From: Caballeronia ptereochthonis
GTDB taxonomy: Bacteria; Pseudomonadota; Gammaproteobacteria; Burkholderiales; Burkholderiaceae
Length of the DNA stretch: 60,947 nt
NCBI RefSeq assembly: GCF_001545075.1
Contig: NZ_FCOB02000043.1
Location: 1-60,947, forward strand
Reading direction: 5' to 3'
The translations under genes were made by a program, and so were the position numbers. Below are positions 34,065 through 43,767 of this stretch, in pieces (within the stretch, counting starts at the first letter, position 1; each line of letters begins with the position of its first letter). Below the pieces are notes generated by a model, which saw nothing but the letters and a program-made list of their open reading frames with translations, was not told the DNA's origin and made no database searches.

Positions 34065-35801
34065 TCAGCGCGATGTCGGGTTCAAACGGAAGTATGCGTC
34101 CAGAAGGGAGGTTTTGTACACGACGCCGAGCAGCAGCGGCTGCGTCTTTTTCTCGATGACCGGAAGCCGCTCGCCCTGGAACGCGAGGAAGTGCTGCAGC
34201 GCCTCGGAGAGCGACATGTCGGGCGTGAGCACGTCGAATTGCGGCTGAAGATAGTCGGCGGCGGTCTTGATCGTCGTGTCGCGCTCGTCGAGCAGATCGG
34301 AGGTGATGTCCTTCAGCGCGACCACGCCGCGAAAGCGCTCGGCTTCATCGACGACGTACAGATACTTCACCGGATATTCGAGGAACACGCGCGTCATGTC
34401 CTTGATGTTCGCCGTGAGCGGCACGACGGTATCGGCGGGCTTGACGAGCTCGCGCATCTGCGTGGCGGCGAGGCGCAGGCGTTCCTTCTCCTCGCGATTG
34501 CGGCGCAGCGTGACTTCGTACATCGACGTCTGCTCCGAAGTGCGCGCGATGAAATACGCAATCACGCACGAGAGCATGAGCGGCAGCATGACCTGATACG
34601 AGAGCGTCATCTCGAAGATCATCAGGATCGCCATGAGCGGCGCGTGCGTGGCGGCGGCGAGGAAGGCGCCCATGCCGACCATCGCGTAGGCGAAGGGCGC
34701 GGAGGTCGAGTCTGGCCAGATCGAGTGGACGCCGATGCCGAACAGACACCCGAGCACGGCGCCGACGAAGAGCGTCGGCGTGAAGATGCCGCCCACGGCG
34801 CCGGAGCCCGCCGTGGCCGCCGTCGCGACGATCTTGAAGACGAGCACGGTCAGAAGCGCGGTCCATGTCCACGGCTCGTGCAGCAGCGAGTTCACGACTT
34901 CGTAGCCGTTGCCCCAGACCTCGGGCCACCAGATCGAGATCACGCCGACGATGAATCCCCCCAGCGCGAGGCGCGCGGGCAGGGGCAGCGGCAGCGTCGA
35001 GAAGCGTTTCTTCGATGCCGCGAGCAGCCGCAGGAAATGCGGCGCGAGCACGCCTGACAGCAACCCGAGCACGACGAAGAGCAGCACTTCGATGCCCGTC
35101 ACGGGCGGGAACACGGGCATCTCGTAAGGCGGCCTGTAGCCGGCGAACTCGCGCATCGTGATGTTGGCGACGACGGAGGACACGACGATCGGCCCGAAGC
35201 TTTCCATCGCCATCGAGCCGAGCACCAGCTCGGTGACGAAGAACGCGCCCGCGATCGGCGCGTTGTACGCCGACGTGATACCGGCGGCCGCGCCGCACGC
35301 GACGAGCAGTCGCAGGCGCGGCGGATCGAAGTGCACCCAGCGCCCGATGAGCGAGGACACGAGCGCGGCGAGCTGGACCATCGAGCCTTCACGGCCGATG
35401 GAGCCGCCGCTGGAAATGGTGATGAGCGAGGACAGGCTGCGCCACACGCTCTGCCAGACGGGTACGACGCCGTCGCCGATGGTGACGGCTTCCATGTAAT
35501 CCGTGGTCGAGTTCTTGCCGGCGCGCTTGCGGGCGATCAGCAGGCAGAAGCCCGCGATGAGGCCGCCCGCGGCAGGCAGCGCGACGCGCGCGGGCCACGG
35601 GAGGCTCTTCGCCAGCGCGACGAGCCCCTCGGAATGATTGCCGAGCAGGCGTTGCAATATCTCGATGCCTTCGCGAAACACCGCGGTCGCGAATGCTCCC
35701 GCCACACCGACGATGACCGCCCAGACGAGCATCGTATGCGAGTCCGACAGACGGAAAAACCGTTGGGCGCGTGTACGGAGCTTGAGCAGGAATGAGAGCA
35801 C
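34065..35801 (-). CDS. ClC-type chloride channel/antiporter with C-terminal CBS pair (ClcB-like)
   Basis: This 578-residue inner-membrane protein has about ten hydrophobic helices and the ClC selectivity motifs GSIGREGS (about 128-135) and GGIFTPTLF (about 325-333). Two CBS domains occupy about 440-560 (VVPLTANIKDMTRVFLEYP; LTPDMSLSEALQHFL). ClC proteins move chloride, often in exchange for protons. The fourth residue after GRE is Ser where Pro is common. The start codon is GTG at 35801. Fluoride-type ClCs look different. Confidence 0.88.
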   Translation of the reverse strand: MLSFLLKLRTRAQRFFRLSDSHTMLVWAVIVGVAGAFATAVFREGIEILQRLLGNHSEGLVALAKSLPWPARVALPAAGGLIAGFCLLIARKRAGKNSTTDYMEAVTIGDGVVPVWQSVWRSLSSLITISSGGSIGREGSMVQLAALVSSLIGRWVHFDPPRLRLLVACGAAAGITSAYNAPIAGAFFVTELVLGSMAMESFGPIVVSSVVANITMREFAGYRPPYEMPVFPPVTGIEVLLFVVLGLLSGVLAPHFLRLLAASKKRFSTLPLPLPARLALGGFIVGVISIWWPEVWGNGYEVVNSLLHEPWTWTALLTVLVFKIVATAATAGSGAVGGIFTPTLFVGAVLGCLFGIGVHSIWPDSTSAPFAYAMVGMGAFLAAATHAPLMAILMIFEMTLSYQVMLPLMLSCVIAYFIARTSEQTSMYEVTLRRNREEKERLRLAATQMRELVKPADTVVPLTANIKDMTRVFLEYPVKYLYVVDEAERFRGVVALKDITSDLLDERDTTIKTAADYLQPQFDVLTPDMSLSEALQHFLAFQGERLPVIEKKTQPLLLGVVYKTSLLDAYFRLNPTSR

Positions 35802-35915
35802 TTTTGCGAAATCGTGGAAAGCTTAGAAGGAAATGGAATAAGGGAGACGGAAGGATAGCATTGCGCGGCCGCTCTGCGGGCATCGGCGCGCGTCTCCGGG
35901 CGATTGCGCGAGGCG

Positions 35916-35948
35916 AAAAAAAACCCGGCATGCTCATGATGGCCGGGC
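35916..35948 (-). terminator. terminator of the aldo/keto reductase gene
   Basis: On the minus strand CCCGGC and GCCGGG arms (35942-35947 and 35924-35929) form a stem with a 12-base loop that may pair further. Eight T residues follow. It lies 54 bp after the reductase stop codon. Confidence 0.75.
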
Positions 35949-36001
35949 CTTGCAGGAATATCGAGCCGCTCGTCATCGGCGCGCGCTTCTCACCACCGAG
36001 C

Positions 36002-36805
36002 TCACCATTTCGGCGCGAACGAGGGATTCGCATTGCGCCGGCCTTCGTCGAGCGCGTCGATCCTTGCGATGTCGTCGGCGTCGAGTTCGAGCTTCTGCGC
36101 ATCCCAGTTGCTTTGCTGATGCTCGGGATTCGTCGACGCCGACAGCACCACGATATCGCGCGACAGCAGCCACGCGAACGTCACCTGCGCGGGCGTCGCG
36201 TCGTGCTTCGCGGCGATCGCCTTGAGCGTCGGGTCGTTGTGGGCGCGGCCTTCGCCGAGCGGCATGTACGCGGTCACCCTGACGCCGAGCTTCTGCGTCG
36301 CATCGACGAGCGCGCGGTTCGCGAGGAACGGACTCACTTCGAACTGATTCGTGACGATCTCCTTGCCGCCGGGCGCCTTCAGCGCTTCTTCGAGCAGCGG
36401 CGCCGTGAAGTTCGACACGCCGTAATGACGGATCAAGCCGAGTTTCCGTGCTTCCTGCATCGCCGCGAGCGTTTCGGCGATCGGCACCGCGCCGTTGGGC
36501 GAGGGCCAGTGCACGAGCGCGAGATCGATCGTGCCGATGTCGAGCTTCGCGTGGCTGTCCTTCAGGCTTGCAATGAGCGCGTCGCGCGAGAGCCGCTCCC
36601 ACCAGACCTTCGTCGTGACCCAGATGTCGTCGCGCGGCACGCCGGACTCGCGCACGCCCTGGCCGACGGCGGCTTCGTTGTTGTAGTACTGCGCGGTGTC
36701 GATATGACGATAGCCGATCTTGAGCGCGCTCTTCACGGCGTTCGTGGTCTTGGCGGCATCGACGCGAAACGTGCCGAGACCGAAGGAAGGAATCGTTTCG
36801 ACCAT
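36002..36805 (-). CDS. aldo/keto reductase
   Basis: This 267-residue NADPH-dependent reductase has the TIM-barrel AKR signatures: DTAQYYNNEAAVG with the catalytic Tyr (about 41), Lys in VTTKVWWERL and His in LALVHWPSPNG. The NADPH-binding end has SASTNPEH. It resembles 2,5-diketo-D-gluconate reductases (DkgB-like), though the substrate is not certain. It follows the GST gene by 43 bp on the same strand and may be co-transcribed. Such a pair fits aldehyde detoxification. Confidence 0.88.
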   Translation of the reverse strand: MVETIPSFGLGTFRVDAAKTTNAVKSALKIGYRHIDTAQYYNNEAAVGQGVRESGVPRDDIWVTTKVWWERLSRDALIASLKDSHAKLDIGTIDLALVHWPSPNGAVPIAETLAAMQEARKLGLIRHYGVSNFTAPLLEEALKAPGGKEIVTNQFEVSPFLANRALVDATQKLGVRVTAYMPLGEGRAHNDPTLKAIAAKHDATPAQVTFAWLLSRDIVVLSASTNPEHQQSNWDAQKLELDADDIARIDALDEGRRNANPSFAPKW

Positions 36806-36848
36806 GTTGGCTCCTGGTTGAATCAGGGTTGATGGATGAATCGATGGA

Positions 36849-37583
36849 TCAAGCGTCCTGATCGAGTTCGGGATAGTGCCTGAAAATGCCGGATTCGTTG
36901 AACGGAATACGCCGCTCCGAATCGACGTAAGCGGCGATGTTCGGACGTTGCAGCACCGCGTCGTGCAGCGCGGCGACGCGCGGGTACAGCTGCCCGAACT
37001 TCTTCATCGCGCGCGGAAAGGCGTAGTGCAGGCCTTCGACGATCTGGAAGATCGACAGGTCGACGTAGGTGGTTTTGTCGCCGACCATCTGCATCTCGCC
37101 CTGGGGATTCTGCTTGAGCACGCGCTCGAAGTACTTCATGAACTTCGGCACGCGCTTGTCGAGAAAATTCTGCGCGCGGATCTTCGCCGCGTCCTTCTGA
37201 TCCTCGTAATAGAGATCGGTCGCGAGCGGATGATGCGTGTCGTGCACTTCGGTGACGAAGTCGGCGATGGTCAGTTGCAGCCCGTGCGCGACGTAGCGCA
37301 AGCCCTCGTCCTTCGGCGCGAGATGCAGCTTCGGCCCGAGGTACAGCAGGATGTTCGCGACATGCGGCACGATCAGCTCGCCGTCCTTCAGGAACGGCGG
37401 TGCGAAGGGAATGTGCGGCTCGGTCTTGCTGTTCAGGATTTTCATCATCGCGTCCATGCCGTAGCCGCTTTTCTTCGATTCGCGCGCCACGTCGATGTAC
37501 TCCGCGCCGGCGTCTTCCAGCGCGAGCCGGACGAATTCGCCGCGGCCCTGCAAACCATCCCAGTAATAGAGTTCGTAAGCCAT
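36849..37583 (-). CDS. glutathione S-transferase family protein
   Basis: This 244-residue protein has a thioredoxin-like N-terminal domain (MAYELYYWDGLQGRGEFVR, with Tyr/Ser candidates for glutathione activation, and VPHVANILLYLG). A helical C-terminal domain from about 95 contains TTYVDLSIFQIVEG. It conjugates or reduces electrophiles with glutathione in the cytoplasm. ATG at 37583 preceded by GGAGCCC is preferred to the open extension. It is divergent from the gene at 37798 and upstream of the aldo/keto reductase. Confidence 0.87.
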   Translation of the reverse strand: MAYELYYWDGLQGRGEFVRLALEDAGAEYIDVARESKKSGYGMDAMMKILNSKTEPHIPFAPPFLKDGELIVPHVANILLYLGPKLHLAPKDEGLRYVAHGLQLTIADFVTEVHDTHHPLATDLYYEDQKDAAKIRAQNFLDKRVPKFMKYFERVLKQNPQGEMQMVGDKTTYVDLSIFQIVEGLHYAFPRAMKKFGQLYPRVAALHDAVLQRPNIAAYVDSERRIPFNESGIFRHYPELDQDA

Positions 37584-37797
37584 GAGAAAGGGCTCCTCGT
37601 CGGAGAATGCCGCGAATGCGGCCAGATGCGAGTGTGCGCGTTTTGGCGCTGCAGCGAAACGCGCGGACGAGGGAACAGGGAAGCAACACCCGTTCCCGCA
37701 CAGCGTCTGCGCCATGAATCGCCGCGGATCAGGCAGAATCATGAGCTTGCGATGCGCCGGCAGCGCAATCAACGAATCGACTCGTAGCGGAGAAGGG

Positions 37798-39039
37798 ATG
37801 GACAAGCAAGGCTTCACCACAGGCATCGTTCACGGCGACAGAAACACGGGCGTGGAGCACGGCGGCGTGCACCAGGCGATTCACACGTCGGTCCAGTACG
37901 GATTCGAGCGCGTGGAGGATCTGATCGGCGTGTTCCAGGGCACGAAGAAAGGCGGCTTCAACTACGCGCGCCAGGGCACGCCCACGACGGCCGCGCTCGA
38001 ACGCAAGATCACGAGCCTCGAGCAGGGCGTCGGGTCGATCTGCTTCAGCACGGGCATGGCCGCGCTGTCGGCGGTTTTCCTGACCCTGCTGCGCGCGGGC
38101 GATCATCTCGTCTCGAGCCGCTACGTGTTCGGCAACACCAACAGTCTTTTCGGCACGCTGAAAACGCTCGGCGTCGAGGTGACGATGGTCGACGCCACAT
38201 CCGCCGAGAACGTCGCGAACGCGATCAGGCCGAACACGCGCATGGTGTTCGTCGAGACGATCGCGAATCCGGGCACGCAGATTCCCGACCTGAAGGGCAT
38301 CGGCGAGCTCTGTCGCGAGCGCGGCCTCGCGTATGTCGTCGACAACACCATCACGTCGCCCGCGCTCTTCGTGCCGAAGGCGGTGGGCGCGAGCCTCGTC
38401 GTCAATTCGCTCACGAAGACGATTGCCGGTCATGGCGCGGCGCTCGGCGGAGCCGTGACGGACACGGGCCTCTTCGACTGGAGCGCGTATCCGAACATCG
38501 CCGACGAGTACCGCCGCTCGGCGCCGAAGGAGCAAGGGCTTCTGCAGATCCGCAAGAAGGGCCTGCGCGACATGGGCGCGTCGCTTTCGTCGGAGCAGGC
38601 GCATTCGATCGCGATGGGCGCGGAAACGCTCGCCTTGCGCGTGGCGAAGTGCAGCGAGAACGCGCTTGCGCTGGCCCGGTTCCTGGAGCAGCACGAGGCC
38701 ATCGGGAAGGTGTTCTATCCGGGGCTGAAGAGCCATCCGCAATACGAGACCGCGCAGGCGCTGTTCAAGGGCGCGTCGTGGCTGCTGTCCTTCGAGTTGC
38801 GCAATGCGGATCGCATGATCGAAGTCGTCAATGCGCTGCAACTGCCGATCAAGGCGACCGGCCTCGGCGACACGCGCACGCTGATCATCCCCGTCGCGCC
38901 GACGATCTTCTACGAAGCCGGGCCCGAAGTGCGCGAGTCGATGGGCATCTCCGACGGCATGCTGCGGCTTTCGGCCGGTATCGAGGACCTCGACGATCTG
39001 ATCGCCGATTTCGATCAGGCGCTCAAGCTCGCGGTCTGA
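37798..39039 (+). CDS. cystathionine gamma-synthase-family PLP enzyme
   Basis: This 413-residue Cys/Met-metabolism enzyme has Lys207 in NSLTKTIAGHG as the PLP lysine. NYARQGTPTTAALE (about 58-71) is the phosphate-binding region. Members include cystathionine gamma-synthase, O-acetylhomoserine sulfhydrylase and methionine gamma-lyase; which applies here cannot be decided by eye. GGAGAAGGG before the ATG supports the start. It lies next to a putative sulfite-oxidation module, so a sulfur role is coherent. It converges with the anchor subunit gene. Confidence 0.85.
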   Translation: MDKQGFTTGIVHGDRNTGVEHGGVHQAIHTSVQYGFERVEDLIGVFQGTKKGGFNYARQGTPTTAALERKITSLEQGVGSICFSTGMAALSAVFLTLLRAGDHLVSSRYVFGNTNSLFGTLKTLGVEVTMVDATSAENVANAIRPNTRMVFVETIANPGTQIPDLKGIGELCRERGLAYVVDNTITSPALFVPKAVGASLVVNSLTKTIAGHGAALGGAVTDTGLFDWSAYPNIADEYRRSAPKEQGLLQIRKKGLRDMGASLSSEQAHSIAMGAETLALRVAKCSENALALARFLEQHEAIGKVFYPGLKSHPQYETAQALFKGASWLLSFELRNADRMIEVVNALQLPIKATGLGDTRTLIIPVAPTIFYEAGPEVRESMGISDGMLRLSAGIEDLDDLIADFDQALKLAV

Positions 39040-39078
39040 GGCGCAACGCGTGCCATGCGGCACGCGTTGCCGCGCGAT

Positions 39079-40017
39079 TCAGGACGCCCGCGCGTAATAG
39101 ATGTTCTGCGGATGCCGCGCTTCGGCGAAGAAGAACCAGCGCTCGGCGACCAGCCCCAGATATTGCGTGACCGACGCGGCGCAGAACAACGCGACCGATT
39201 GCGCGGCCATTCCCGCCAGCATCAGCACGAACGGCACGCCGAACGCGCCGGCGAGAAACGTCCACTTGACGCGCTTGATCGTGTCGGCCGTCTGCCCGTG
39301 AAAGAACTCGCGCAGATTGAACGCGCCCGCCGTGAAGCCGCGCGACTTCTGCACGACGTTCGGCTGCGTGATGCCCGTCGCGCTCTGCACGCTCGACTTC
39401 GGGCGCAGGCGCGCATTGCGCTTCAACGCGGCGACGCGCGTCGCGCAGCCCGCCAGCGTGAGCGTGCATGCGCACGCGGCGAGTCCGGCCGCGAGCGACG
39501 GCGCGAGCCACGCCGCGCATGCGGTCGCGAGCGTGAATCCCGACGCGCAGCCGAGCAGCACGAAGTTGACCATCGTGAGCGGCGTCGCCCATTCCTGGAG
39601 GAAGCGCAGGCACGCGTAGATCATCGCGGTGCAGACGAAGAGCGCGGCCGACGCGAGCACGCCGATCACGCCGATCGCAAGCGACCACGGCGCGCCGAGC
39701 CAATGAGCGATGCCGTAGAGCGCGCCGCACGCGAGAAACGCGGGCAGGCACAGACATTCGCGCGAGAGCCACGACGTGCGCCACATCGCGATGGCGCGCC
39801 ACGCGCGCTCGGGATGCCCGAGGTGAAAGAACGAAGCGAGCAGCCCGAGGCCGCCCAGCACGACAGACAATGCCGCGCCGACGATGAAGAACGTCTGCGA
39901 AGGCGCGGTGATCAAGCCGAGCCTTGCGCAGACCTCGACGCCGACGAGCGCGATCAGCAAGCCTTGCGCGGCGCCGCTCAATGTCGTGAGAAACACGACG
40001 GAAAACGCGGGTTTCAT
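39079..40017 (-). CDS. soeC: DmsC-type membrane anchor subunit (SoeC-like)
   Basis: This 312-residue protein has about eight transmembrane helices, beginning MKPAFSVVFLTTLSGAAQGL, and belongs to the DMSO-reductase anchor (DmsC/NrfD-like) family. It would pass electrons from the iron-sulfur subunit to the quinone pool. It follows the iron-sulfur gene by 19 bp, as the last gene of a three-gene operon. The SoeC assignment is inferred from gene order and the absence of a Tat signal on the large subunit. Confidence 0.8.
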   Translation of the reverse strand: MKPAFSVVFLTTLSGAAQGLLIALVGVEVCARLGLITAPSQTFFIVGAALSVVLGGLGLLASFFHLGHPERAWRAIAMWRTSWLSRECLCLPAFLACGALYGIAHWLGAPWSLAIGVIGVLASAALFVCTAMIYACLRFLQEWATPLTMVNFVLLGCASGFTLATACAAWLAPSLAAGLAACACTLTLAGCATRVAALKRNARLRPKSSVQSATGITQPNVVQKSRGFTAGAFNLREFFHGQTADTIKRVKWTFLAGAFGVPFVLMLAGMAAQSVALFCAASVTQYLGLVAERWFFFAEARHPQNIYYARAS

Positions 40018-40036
40018 GATGAGCTCCGATGAAAGG

Positions 40037-40756
40037 TCAGACGCGCGCGGCCATCGCCGCGAGATTCAGTTCGCCGTGCGCCTCCGGCGCATCCGCGCCC
40101 TCGGACTTGCAGCCGCACGAGCCGCCACTGCTGCATGAGTTCACCGGACGCCGGGGTAAATAATGATTCGCGGGCCGCGTCTCCCATTCGGGCATCAGCT
40201 GATATCCGCCGCGCTCCTGGATCGCTTTGGAGACGACCGACTCCGGATCGTGAATATCGCCGAAGAGCCGCGCCGAGGTCGGGCACGCGAGCACGCACGC
40301 GGGCTTGCGATCGCGTTCGGGCAGCGCCTCGTTATAGATGCGATCCGCGCACAGCGTGCATTTCGTCATCTCCTTGCGCTCTTCGTCGAGCTCGCGCGCG
40401 CCGTAGGGACACGCCCACGCGCAGTACTTGCAGCCGATGCACTTGTCGAAGTCGACGAGCACGAGCCCGTCCTCCTTGCGCTTGTAACTCGCGCCGGTCG
40501 GACAGACGGGCACGCACGGCGGGTCTTCGCAGTGCAGGCACGATTTCGGGAAGTGGATCGTATCGGCGAGCGGAAACTCGCCCGCTTCATAGGTCTGCAC
40601 GCGGTTGAAGAAGGTGCCGGACGGATCGGCGTCGTACGGGCGCTGATCCGCGAGACTGCCTGCCTCGCCGGACGTGTTCCACTCCTTGCAGCTCGTCACG
40701 CACGCGTGGCATCCGACGCAGACGTTCAGATCGATGACGAGGGCCATTTGAGTCAT
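40037..40756 (-). CDS. soeB: 4Fe-4S dicluster electron-transfer subunit (SoeB-like)
   Basis: This 239-residue ferredoxin-like subunit has four cysteine clusters: CVGCHACVTSCKEWN (about 13-27), CLHCEDPPCVPVCPTG (about 73-88), CIGCKYCAWACPYG (about 105-118) and CTLCADRIYN with CVLACPT. The C-terminus adds an unusual Cys/Ser/Gly tail (CSSGGSCGCK). It links the molybdenum subunit to the membrane anchor. It starts 11 bp after the catalytic gene. It resembles SoeB and NrfC/DmsB; the choice rests on context. Confidence 0.85.
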   Translation of the reverse strand: MTQMALVIDLNVCVGCHACVTSCKEWNTSGEAGSLADQRPYDADPSGTFFNRVQTYEAGEFPLADTIHFPKSCLHCEDPPCVPVCPTGASYKRKEDGLVLVDFDKCIGCKYCAWACPYGARELDEERKEMTKCTLCADRIYNEALPERDRKPACVLACPTSARLFGDIHDPESVVSKAIQERGGYQLMPEWETRPANHYLPRRPVNSCSSGGSCGCKSEGADAPEAHGELNLAAMAARV

Positions 40757-40767
40757 GATGGTCTCCT

Positions 40768-43698
40768 TCAGTTGCTTGCGTTTCGCTTCACGGCATTGCG
40801 CAGACGCGCGGCGAACTCGCCGCGTCCGGCGAAGTACGTCTGCACCACGCGCTGGATCGTGCCGGTCATGCCGGGCGGCGGAGGCATCGGCGCGAATTGC
40901 GGCAGCGTGTGGCGCGCGTCGGCTTCGGCGGGATAGACGCGCACGCGCACGTCATACCAGGCGGCTTGCCCCGTGATCGGGTCCGAATTGGAGTAGCGCG
41001 CGCCGTCTCGCTCCGACCCCGGAAGCTCGTCCGTGATGAGGTGATTGAGCAGAAAGCCGCGCTGCGACTCGTTGGCATCGGGGCCGAGGCTCCACGCGCC
41101 CGCTGCCTTGCCGATCGCATTCCAGGTCCACACCGTTCCCGGTTCCACGGTCTCGCTATAGCGCGCCATGCAGCGCACCTTGCCCCACTGCGATTCGACG
41201 TAGATCCAGCCGCCGTCCTCGATGCCGTTTTCCTGCGCCATGCGCGGGTTCATGTACAGCATGTTCTCGCCGTGAATCTGCCGCAGCCAGGCGTTCTGCG
41301 AATCCCACGAGTGATACATCGCCATCGGGCGCTGCGTGACGGCGGCGAGCGGATACTGTTCGAGATCGGTCGTGTCGCTTTCGAGCGGCGCATACCAGAA
41401 CGGCAGCGGATCGAAGTACTTCTCGATGCGCCCGCGCAGATGATCGGGCGGCTGTCTGCCGTTCGTGCGCCCCTGCGCGGCCAGGCGGAACTTCTGCATG
41501 ACGTCGGAATAGAGCTGAATCAGGATCGGCGTGCCGAACTTGCGGAAGCCTTTTTCCATGGCCCATTGCAGGTACGGCCCGTTGCAGTTGCGCATGTACT
41601 GCAGCGTCTCGGGCAGCGTGTAGTGAAAGACGCAATCGTGCTTCGCGTACTCGTCCCACTGGTTCGGATTCGGCTCGCCGACGAGCGCATCCTTGCCGTC
41701 CTTGCCGCGCCAGCCGATCAGGAAGCCGACGCCCGAGCCGGGCGCCGTCTGATGATTGACGATGAAGTCCGGATAGTCGCGATACTTGCGCTGGCCTTCG
41801 GGCGTCGTGAACGCGGGCAGCTTCAGGCGGCTGCCGAGCTCGACCAGCACTTCCTGGAACGGACGGCATTCGCCGGTGCGCGGCACGACCGGCACGCGCA
41901 CCGAATCGACGGGGCCGTCGAACTCGGAGATCGGGCGATCGAGCATCGACATCGCATCGTGCCGCTCGAGATAGGTCGTGTCGGGCAGGATGAGATCGGC
42001 GAACGCGGTCATCTCCGACTGGAACGCATCGCACACGACGATGAACGGAATCCTGTACTCGCCGTTCTCGTGCCTGTCGGCGAGCATCTTGCGCACTTCC
42101 ATCGTGTTCATCGACGAGTTCCACGCCATGTTGGCCATGAAGATCATCAAGGTGTCGATGGGGTACGGGTCGCCGCGCCATGCATTGGTGATCACGCTGT
42201 GCATCACGCCGTGCACGGCGAGCGGATATTCCCACGAGAATGCCTTGTCGATGCGAACCGGCGTGCCGTCATCGTGAATGAACAGATCCTCGGGCGCGGC
42301 GGGCCAGCCGAGCGGGCCGTTCGCGAGCGGCGTGTTGGGCTTGACCTGATCGGGATGATTCGGCGGTTTCGCGGACGGCGGCACCGCGCGCGGAAACGGC
42401 GACTTGTGCCGGAAGCCGCCCGGGCGGTCGATCGTGCCGAGCAGCGACATCAGCACGGCGAGCGCGCGGATCGACTGGAAGCCGTTCGAATGCGCCGCGA
42501 GCCCGCGCATCGCGTGGAAGGCGACGGGGTTGCCCGTCACCGTTTCGTGCTTCCTGCCCCAGGCGTCGGTCCATTCGATGGGCAGCGTGATCTTGTGATC
42601 GCGGCTCACCTGGATCATTTCGGCGGCGAGGCGTTCGATCGTCGCGGCGGGAATGCCGGTGATCTCCGCGGCCCATTCGGGCGTGCACGACGCCACCTGC
42701 TCGCGCAACAACGCGAAGGAGGGCGCGACGGGCGTGCCGTCCTCGAGCGTGTAGCGGCCGTCGAGCGCGGGCTCGGCATCATCCGCGTGATGAGCCACCG
42801 CGCGATTCGTCTTCGTGTCCCACCACAGATGATTCTGCGGAAAGAGCCCGTTGACCTCGGCCGCGCCGCCATCCTGAACGAAGAGGCCGAACGTGTCGCT
42901 CGCCTCGTTCATGTCGAGCAGTTCGGCCGCGTTCGTATAGCGCGTGACGAACTCGTGATCCCAGGCATCGGCCGCGATCAGCTCGTGGATCAGCGCCATG
43001 AAAAGCGCGCCGTCGGTGCCCGGGCGGATCGGCACCCATTCGTCGGCGATCGCGGCGTAACCCGTGCGGATTGGATTGATCGCAATGAAGCGCCCGCCCG
43101 CGCGCTTGAACTTCGAAATCGCGATCTTGAGCGGATTCGAGTGATGATCCTCCGCCGTGCCGATCATGAAGAAGAGCTTTGCGCGATCGAGATCGGGGCC
43201 GCCGAATTCCCAGAACGAGCCGCCGATCGTGTAGATCATGCCGGCGGCCATGTTCGCCGAGCAGAAGCCGCCATGCGCCGCGTAGTTGGGCGTGCCGAAG
43301 TTCTTTGCGAAGAGGCCGGTCAGCGCCTGCATCTGGTCGCGGCCCGTGAACAGGGCGAACTTCTTCGGATCGGTGGCGCGCAGATGGGCGAGGCGCTTCT
43401 CCAGCGTGTCGAGCGCGACCTCCCACGACACCGGCTCGAACCGCGCTTCGCCACGCAGCGCATCGGCTTTGCGCATGAGCGGCTGGGTGAGACGCGCGGG
43501 CGAGTACTGCTTCATGATGCCCGACGCGCCCTTCGCGCAAATCACGCCTTGGTTGAGCGGATGGTTCGGATTGCCGTCGATGTATCGGACCTCGCCGTCG
43601 CGCAGATGCACGCGGATGCCGCAGCGGCATGCGCACATGTAGCACGTGGTGGTCTTGACATCGAGCTTCTCGTTCTGGGTGCGAGCGCCGTGTTCCAT
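40768..43698 (-). CDS. soeA: molybdopterin oxidoreductase, probable sulfite dehydrogenase catalytic subunit (SoeA-like)
   Basis: This 976-residue molybdopterin-guanine-dinucleotide enzyme has an N-terminal 4Fe-4S motif CYMCACRCG with the fourth cysteine in GVICAKG. Mo-cofactor domains follow to a C-terminal dinucleotide-binding domain (about 830-960). No Tat signal precedes the cluster, so it should face the cytoplasm, as SoeA does and periplasmic formate or DMSO enzymes do not. With SoeBC it would oxidise sulfite to sulfate and reduce quinone. Adjacent YeiH and LysR genes support a sulfur role. Polysulfide or other oxyanion reductases are alternatives. Confidence 0.75.
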   Translation of the reverse strand: MEHGARTQNEKLDVKTTTCYMCACRCGIRVHLRDGEVRYIDGNPNHPLNQGVICAKGASGIMKQYSPARLTQPLMRKADALRGEARFEPVSWEVALDTLEKRLAHLRATDPKKFALFTGRDQMQALTGLFAKNFGTPNYAAHGGFCSANMAAGMIYTIGGSFWEFGGPDLDRAKLFFMIGTAEDHHSNPLKIAISKFKRAGGRFIAINPIRTGYAAIADEWVPIRPGTDGALFMALIHELIAADAWDHEFVTRYTNAAELLDMNEASDTFGLFVQDGGAAEVNGLFPQNHLWWDTKTNRAVAHHADDAEPALDGRYTLEDGTPVAPSFALLREQVASCTPEWAAEITGIPAATIERLAAEMIQVSRDHKITLPIEWTDAWGRKHETVTGNPVAFHAMRGLAAHSNGFQSIRALAVLMSLLGTIDRPGGFRHKSPFPRAVPPSAKPPNHPDQVKPNTPLANGPLGWPAAPEDLFIHDDGTPVRIDKAFSWEYPLAVHGVMHSVITNAWRGDPYPIDTLMIFMANMAWNSSMNTMEVRKMLADRHENGEYRIPFIVVCDAFQSEMTAFADLILPDTTYLERHDAMSMLDRPISEFDGPVDSVRVPVVPRTGECRPFQEVLVELGSRLKLPAFTTPEGQRKYRDYPDFIVNHQTAPGSGVGFLIGWRGKDGKDALVGEPNPNQWDEYAKHDCVFHYTLPETLQYMRNCNGPYLQWAMEKGFRKFGTPILIQLYSDVMQKFRLAAQGRTNGRQPPDHLRGRIEKYFDPLPFWYAPLESDTTDLEQYPLAAVTQRPMAMYHSWDSQNAWLRQIHGENMLYMNPRMAQENGIEDGGWIYVESQWGKVRCMARYSETVEPGTVWTWNAIGKAAGAWSLGPDANESQRGFLLNHLITDELPGSERDGARYSNSDPITGQAAWYDVRVRVYPAEADARHTLPQFAPMPPPPGMTGTIQRVVQTYFAGRGEFAARLRNAVKRNASN

Positions 43699-43767
43699 GT
43701 GTGCTCCTTCAAAAAGCGATGTCGCGCGAGGGGGGAGACTCGCGCGCTTCGTGACTTCAATGCATCG